Positions 59,622 through 64,000 of a stretch of 64,000 bases of DNA are shown piece after piece (position 1 is the stretch's first letter; every line of letters begins with the position of its first letter). The stretch is taken from contig CBDANB010000004.1 in assembly GCA_965197395.1 (NCBI GenBank), positions 62,001-126,000 of the forward strand. Reading direction: 5' to 3'. Under the pieces are notes generated by a model. It saw only the letters and a list, made by a program, of their open reading frames with translations, ran no database searches and had not been told where the DNA came from. This DNA comes from CAZYFH01 sp965197395 (GTDB lineage: Bacteria > Acidobacteriota > Vicinamibacteria > Vicinamibacterales > UBA8438). The translations under genes were made by a program, and so were the position numbers.

Positions 59622-60280
59622 TGGACACGACCAGCCCAGGCTTCGCGACCTACCTCTTCGACCTCGACGGGACGCTCGTCGACTCCATCGATCTGATCAT
59701 GGCGTCGTTCCGCCATACGATGCGCACGCACCTGGGCGCTGTGCCGCCCGACGCGGCGTGGCGCGCGGGATTCGGGAGGCCGCTGCGCACGCAGCTTGCG
59801 GCATTCGCGTCCGAGCGAGCCGACGTCGATGGCCTGTTGGCGACCTATCGGGCGTACAACCACGAACACCATGACCGGCTGGTGCGGCCGTATCCCGGCA
59901 TCGTTGACGCGGTCGTGGCGCTGCGGGCGCGCGACGTGGCGTTGGCGATCGTGACGAGCAAGGGGCGCGCGCTCGCGTGGCGCGGGCTCGCGCGATGCGG
60001 CCTCGACGAGCACTTCGGGGTGCTCGTGGGGGTCGACGATGTGCGCGCCCACAAACCCGATCCGACGCCGGTGCTCGAAGCACTGGCCCGCCTGGCGGCG
60101 CCCGCCGCCGGCGCGGTCTTCGTCGGGGATTCGCCCCACGATATCCGTGCCGGGCGCGCCGCGGGCGTGTCGACGGCGGCCGTCGAGTGGGGCCCGTTCC
60201 CGCGCGCCGCGCTCGTCGCGGAGTCGCCCGACCATTGGCTGGCTCGTCCCGCTGACATCGTGTCGATGCGGGCGCGATAG
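59621..60280 (+). CDS. HAD-superfamily phosphatase (phosphoglycolate phosphatase/PpaX-like)
   Basis: The 219-residue product starts at an ATG overlapping the previous stop (TGATG). HAD motifs are intact: I, FDLDGTLVDSIDLIMASF (nucleophile Asp in FDLDGT); II, LAIVTSKGRALAWRGL; III, Lys in HKPDPTPVLEAL; IV, FVGDSPHDIRAGRAAGV. The subclass I cap is present. Likely substrates are phosphoglycolate, pyrophosphate or sugar phosphates; none is shown. Translational coupling to the Omp85 gene is incidental or reflects a common operon, and a thioesterase follows. Confidence 0.93.
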   Translation: MDTTSPGFATYLFDLDGTLVDSIDLIMASFRHTMRTHLGAVPPDAAWRAGFGRPLRTQLAAFASERADVDGLLATYRAYNHEHHDRLVRPYPGIVDAVVALRARDVALAIVTSKGRALAWRGLARCGLDEHFGVLVGVDDVRAHKPDPTPVLEALARLAAPAAGAVFVGDSPHDIRAGRAAGVSTAAVEWGPFPRAALVAESPDHWLARPADIVSMRAR

Positions 60281-60291
60281 AATCCGTCGAT

Positions 60292-60720
60292 ATGAGCGAG
60301 TCGCTCCCTCCCGGGTATCAGCCATTCGACTACGAGGATCCGTTCGAGGACCACGTTGGCCCCTTCGGCTACAAGGTCGTCGACGGTGCGATCTCGTTCG
60401 CGTTTCTGGCGGACCGGAGGCACGCGAACACCGGCGGCACCTTGCACGGTGGCATGTTGCTGACCTTCGCCGACTTCGCGCTGTGTCTGGCGGCTACATG
60501 GGATCAGCCGGGCGAGCGATGCATCACGGTCTCACTCAGCAGCGAGTTCGTCGCGGCCAGCGAGCCGGGCGAGGTGATCGAGGCGACGGGCGAGGTCGTG
60601 CGGCGGACGCGCTCACTCACGTTCGTGCGGGGACAGCTCTTCGTTGGTGACCGCGTCCTGGTCAACTACAGCGCGATCGTCAAAAGGCTCCCGGGCGCGA
60701 GGGGCACCGCGCCGAGCTAA
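60292..60720 (+). CDS. PaaI-type hot-dog thioesterase
   Basis: This 142-residue cytoplasmic protein has the hot-dog thioesterase pattern with RHANTGGTLHGGMLLTFADF (the HGG of the family) and TVSLSSEFVAASEPGEVIEA. Members hydrolyse acyl-CoA or aryl-CoA thioesters. It lies 11 nt after the HAD gene, probably in the same operon. Confidence 0.92.
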   Translation: MSESLPPGYQPFDYEDPFEDHVGPFGYKVVDGAISFAFLADRRHANTGGTLHGGMLLTFADFALCLAATWDQPGERCITVSLSSEFVAASEPGEVIEATGEVVRRTRSLTFVRGQLFVGDRVLVNYSAIVKRLPGARGTAPS

Positions 60721-60789
60721 GCCGCGCGGGACGTGATTGAGCGCGCTCGAGGTTGGCGAAGGATACTGTGGTAGGCAGGAGAAACAGCG

Positions 60790-62778
60790 ATGAAGCAAAT
60801 AAAGTACCGTGGCCACGCGACCATCACCTCGTCCGTGGTCCTCGTACTCGCCATGGTCGTGGCGCCGCACGCGTCCGCACAGGACGGCGCGGCAGACGGG
60901 GAGTGGCGCGTCTACGGCGCCGACCTCGGAGCGACCAAGTATTCGGCGCTCGACCAGATCTCGAAGGACAACGTCGGCAACCTCCAGGTCGCCTGGACCC
61001 GCCCGACCGTCGACCAGTCGATTCTCGATATCGTGCCGGACCTCGCCTACGGCAACTCCAACCGGTCGACACCGCTGATGGTCGACGGCCTTCTCTATGT
61101 CCCGAACGCCGTCGGGTTGGTCGAAGCATTTCACGCCGGCACGGGCGAGACGGTCTGGGTGCAGCGACCGGTGGGGGACGGGCCGGCGGCATATCGCGGC
61201 GCGGGTGCCCGCGGCGTGGCCTATTGGACCGACGGCATGGACCAGCGCATCCTCGCTCACCGCGGTGAGTGGCTCTATGCACTGGACGCCAAGACCGGCC
61301 AGCCGGTGAACGGCTTCGGCGACGGTGGTCGCGTCGATCTGACACTGGGGCTGGCCGACGGGGCGCGCTACCGGTGGGGTAGCGCGCCGACCGTCGTGCG
61401 CGACGTTATCGTCATGGGCCAGTCGATGACCGATACCTTCGTGACCAAAGAAGATATCCGTGGCGATGTGCGGGCGTTCGACGTGCGCACCGGCGAGCTG
61501 CGCTGGGTGTTTCACACCATTCCGCAGGCGGGCGAGTTCGGCACCGACACGTGGGAAGATGGCGCCTGGGCATTCACGGGACACGCGCCGGTCTGGTCGC
61601 GCTTCAGCGCCGACGAGGAACTCGGCTACGTGTATCTGCCGGTGACGTCGTCGACGAACGACATGTACGGCGGGCATCGCCCGGGCGACAACCTGTTCAG
61701 CCAGTCGCTCGTCTGCGTGGACGCCGAGACCGGGGAGCGGGTGTGGCACTACCAGCTCGTGCATCACGGCCTGTGGGACTACGACCTGCCGACGGCGCCG
61801 ATCTTGATGGACCTGACCGTGGAGGGACGCGACGTCCGGGCGGTGGTGCAACTCACCAAGCAAGCCTTCGCCTTCGCGTTCGACCGCGCGACCGGCGAGC
61901 CGGTCTGGCCGATCGAGGAACGGGCCGTGCCGCAGTCGCGGACACTGGGCGAGCAGACGTCGCCGACCCAGCCGTTCCCGACCAAGCCGCCGGCGTTCGA
62001 TCGCCAGGGCGCGACCATCGAGAACTTGATCGACTTCACGCCCGAGCTGCGGGCCGAGGCGCTCGAGATCGTCGAGCGCTACACGATCGGGCCGATGTTC
62101 ACGCCGCCGTCGGTGCGTGGCGACGGACCCAACGACAACCAAGGCACGATCCAGCTGCCGGGGTCGCAGGGCGGCGCCGACGCGCAGGGCGCGGCGGCCG
62201 ACCCCGAGACCAACTACCTCTATGTGCCGTCGATCACCTCGCCGTTCGTGGCCGACATTCGCGAGGGCAACCCGGATCGCACCAACCTCCGGTACGTGAA
62301 GGGCACGCGACAGTGGATCGGCGGCCCACGCGGATTGCCGCTCTTCAAGCCGCCCTATGGCCGTATCACCGCATTCGACATGAATAGCGGCACCGTTGCC
62401 TGGCAGGTCCCGAACGGCCATGGCCCGCGCGACCACCCTGCGATCCGCCACCTGAACCTCGGGCGTCTCGGCAGTCCCGGCCGTCCCGGGCCGCTTCTGA
62501 CGAAAACGCTGCTCTTCATCGGCGAGGGCACGGATGTCGGCGTGCGGGGGGATGGCCGCGTCCCGGACGGCATGCCGTATCAGATCGCGACCAACTTCGG
62601 CCTGCCGTGGTTCCGCGCCTACGACAAGATGACCGGCGAGGTCGTGTGGGAGATGGAGCTCGAGGCCGGCACCACCGGCGTGCCGATGACCTACATGCAC
62701 GACGGCACGCAGTACGTCATCGTGCCGATCGGCGGGTTCGAGGTCGCCGGGCAGTTCGTGGCGCTGAGCCTCCCCTGA
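60790..62778 (+). CDS. PQQ-dependent alcohol/sugar dehydrogenase-like protein
   Basis: The 662-residue exported product has a signal peptide (ITSSVVLVLAMVVAPHASAQ) and a full eight-bladed PQQ propeller. Characteristic blocks are EWRVYGADLGATKYSALDQI, RSTPLMVDGLLYVPNAVGLV, AFDVRTGELRWVFHTIPQAG, VWHYQLVHHGLWDYDLPTAP (candidate catalytic region with Asp), PVWPIEERAVPQSRTLGEQT and GITAFDMNSG-type sequence near residue 530. No cytochrome motif is present, so electrons must leave through a separate carrier. AGGAGAAACAGCG precedes the ATG. It is preceded by the thioesterase gene and faces the patatin gene. Confidence 0.92.
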   Translation: MKQIKYRGHATITSSVVLVLAMVVAPHASAQDGAADGEWRVYGADLGATKYSALDQISKDNVGNLQVAWTRPTVDQSILDIVPDLAYGNSNRSTPLMVDGLLYVPNAVGLVEAFHAGTGETVWVQRPVGDGPAAYRGAGARGVAYWTDGMDQRILAHRGEWLYALDAKTGQPVNGFGDGGRVDLTLGLADGARYRWGSAPTVVRDVIVMGQSMTDTFVTKEDIRGDVRAFDVRTGELRWVFHTIPQAGEFGTDTWEDGAWAFTGHAPVWSRFSADEELGYVYLPVTSSTNDMYGGHRPGDNLFSQSLVCVDAETGERVWHYQLVHHGLWDYDLPTAPILMDLTVEGRDVRAVVQLTKQAFAFAFDRATGEPVWPIEERAVPQSRTLGEQTSPTQPFPTKPPAFDRQGATIENLIDFTPELRAEALEIVERYTIGPMFTPPSVRGDGPNDNQGTIQLPGSQGGADAQGAAADPETNYLYVPSITSPFVADIREGNPDRTNLRYVKGTRQWIGGPRGLPLFKPPYGRITAFDMNSGTVAWQVPNGHGPRDHPAIRHLNLGRLGSPGRPGPLLTKTLLFIGEGTDVGVRGDGRVPDGMPYQIATNFGLPWFRAYDKMTGEVVWEMELEAGTTGVPMTYMHDGTQYVIVPIGGFEVAGQFVALSLP

Positions 62779-62832
62779 CCGCCGCGCGGGTCCGTGTCCC
62801 CGGCGGTGGACGACCGCGTCGTCATCACGCTG

Positions 62833-63993
62833 CTACGCGGTCGGTGTGAGCAACCGGCGGATGTCGTCCGCGCGGGCGGCAGCGTCGGCTTCGCCAATCT
62901 CGATCAACCGACCGAGATACTCCGGGTCGAACGCCAGGAGACTTAGCACATCGGGTGACTTCGTCTCGCGCGAACCGAGGCCACGGACCAGATGGCGGAA
63001 GACACGCGGGAGCTTCGGCTCGAATTCCGCGACGAGACGCCCGAGGTCGACTGACGGTCGGATGACCAGCAGATCGATCGGGCGTAGCCCGCGGCGCTTC
63101 TCGGCGGGGAGATCCCTGAGCAACAAATTGACGCGTTCGAGATCGACGGCGTCGCGGTCGAGGTCGTCGAGAAAGATCGCGTTGAGCAGCTGCCCGGAGA
63201 TCTGGAGCGGCGGCGGATACGCAGGCGCCGAGTCGCCGGCGCCGGCGCGATTAACGCCGTGACGCGTCGAGATGGCGAGGATCCGGGTGGCCCCGAGGTG
63301 AATCGCCGGCGAGCAGGGGGCCGTCAGGCGTATACCTCCGTCACCGTGCCACCCGTCGTCCAGCCGGACTGCCGGGAAGAAGAGCGGCAACGCCGCGGAC
63401 GCCAGCACGTGATCGATCGTCATCTGCGTCGGACGGCTCTCGCCGTCGGGCCGCTGCCACGCTCGCAGGTCCCGCCCCTGGATCCACACAAGGGACTGGC
63501 CGGTCCCGTAGTGGCTGGTGATGATGCTCAGCGCCCACAGGCGACGCCGCTCGATGTTGGGACCGATGCCGCTGATGATGCCGTCCTCGGATGAGAAGAT
63601 TGCGCGCAGCGTGTCACGCAGTGGGGTGGTATCGACCAAGCCGCGGATATCGGGCGTCAGCGCGCTGCCGCCCGAGACCAGGCGGAGTCCCCAGCGCGCG
63701 ACGTTGCCGACCAGCGACCGCGTATCGACCCGAAACACGCGGTCCACGGTGAGCTCGCTCCAGAGCCGGGACAGCCGTTCGACGGCGTCCATCTGCCGGC
63801 CGGGACAGGCGGCGAGAAAGGCGGCGTTGATGGCACCTGCGGACACACCGGTGATGATGGGGAAATGCGCGTCGGGGATGTTGCGCGCGACCCACCGCAG
63901 GAAACCGACCTGATAGGCCGCGCGCGCGCCACCGCCGGTCAGCACGATCGCGAGGTCGTCCGGCCCCAGTGCGGCGGCATCCAGACCCGACAC
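62833..63993 (-). CDS. patatin-like phospholipase (5' end may extend past window)
   Basis: Patatin-type lipases hydrolyse acyl chains with a Ser-Asp dyad. The 386 residues seen have the oxyanion motif VLTGGGARAAYQVGFLRWVA near residue 20, the elbow ITGVSAGAINAAFLA (Ser in GVSAG) near 50 and the catalytic Asp in WHGDGGIRLTAP near 215. The usable start is a GTG at 63993, 8 nt from the window edge; a start further upstream is possible. No signal peptide is evident, so it may be cytoplasmic or peripheral. The C-terminal 150 residues (LQISGQLLNAIFLDDLDRDA and so on) are typical of bacterial patatins. Confidence 0.92.
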   Translation of the reverse strand: MSGLDAAALGPDDLAIVLTGGGARAAYQVGFLRWVARNIPDAHFPIITGVSAGAINAAFLAACPGRQMDAVERLSRLWSELTVDRVFRVDTRSLVGNVARWGLRLVSGGSALTPDIRGLVDTTPLRDTLRAIFSSEDGIISGIGPNIERRRLWALSIITSHYGTGQSLVWIQGRDLRAWQRPDGESRPTQMTIDHVLASAALPLFFPAVRLDDGWHGDGGIRLTAPCSPAIHLGATRILAISTRHGVNRAGAGDSAPAYPPPLQISGQLLNAIFLDDLDRDAVDLERVNLLLRDLPAEKRRGLRPIDLLVIRPSVDLGRLVAEFEPKLPRVFRHLVRGLGSRETKSPDVLSLLAFDPEYLGRLIEIGEADAAARADDIRRLLTPTA

Positions 63994-64000
63994 GGGTTGC

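Noticed and set aside
60613..62700. 695-codon minus-strand reading frame
   Set aside because: Antisense to the PQQ dehydrogenase. Composition is typical of a shadow frame.

Overview
The window is about 64 kb of GC-rich DNA with short intergenic gaps. Its gene content suggests Acidobacteriota, probably a Vicinamibacteria-type soil or freshwater lineage. This is inferred from gene families only: paired DUF1552 and DUF1592-type cytochrome proteins, several secreted PQQ-type beta-propeller enzymes, and the order thiL - rny - 6S RNA - zapA - zapB - pheT - pheS - rplT - rpmI - infC - thrS. No 16S rRNA is present to confirm it.

Region 1 (1-15320) is housekeeping. The minus strand carries thrS, infC (ATT start), rpmI, rplT, pheS, pheT (short form, TTG start), two small division proteins (ZapB-like, ZapA), a 6S RNA candidate, RNase Y and a truncated thiL. 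Upstream lie tRNA-Val(GAC) with a good sigma70-type promoter, an S41/CtpA-like protein that has lost its catalytic Ser and Lys, and an EnvC-like LytM gene broken by a frameshift. On the plus strand are ruvX and mltG, then the decayed remains of a Gfo/Idh/MocA oxidoreductase.

Region 2 (15345-32386) is accessory and mostly exported: a YeiH-type exporter, a penicillin-acylase-type hydrolase, the DUF1592/DUF1552 operon, an ankyrin protein, a cytochrome c, a DUF5655 protein, HtpG, a DUF1223 protein, and an overlapping pair of alpha/beta hydrolases, the second with a PDZ domain. The region ends in a 167-bp MITE-like inverted-repeat element whose two ends supply the TAG stop codons of the convergent genes on either side.

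Region 3 (32383-46645) holds a translationally coupled operon of aldehyde:ferredoxin oxidoreductase (AOR), a MoaD-like protein and a double-CDGSH/ferredoxin protein. It then has a membrane SpoIIE phosphatase, a PEGA-domain protein, a PilT ATPase with an apparently duplicated N-terminal domain, a three-gene quinoprotein cluster, and a secreted beta-lactamase-family hydrolase.

Region 4 (46646-64000) begins with scars of IS91-type and IS110-type transposases. It continues with SMP-30-like and sugar-dehydrogenase-like beta-propellers, an M16 protease pair with an esterase, larE opposite a histidine-rich nickel/cobalt permease, an unknown 507-residue secreted protein coupled to an Omp85-type protein, a HAD phosphatase, a thioesterase, a large PQQ dehydrogenase and a patatin. 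The strongest candidates for new biology are the AOR/MoaD/CDGSH module, the S41 pseudo-peptidase next to the EnvC-like gene, the stop-codon-supplying MITE, and the unknown protein/Omp85 pair.
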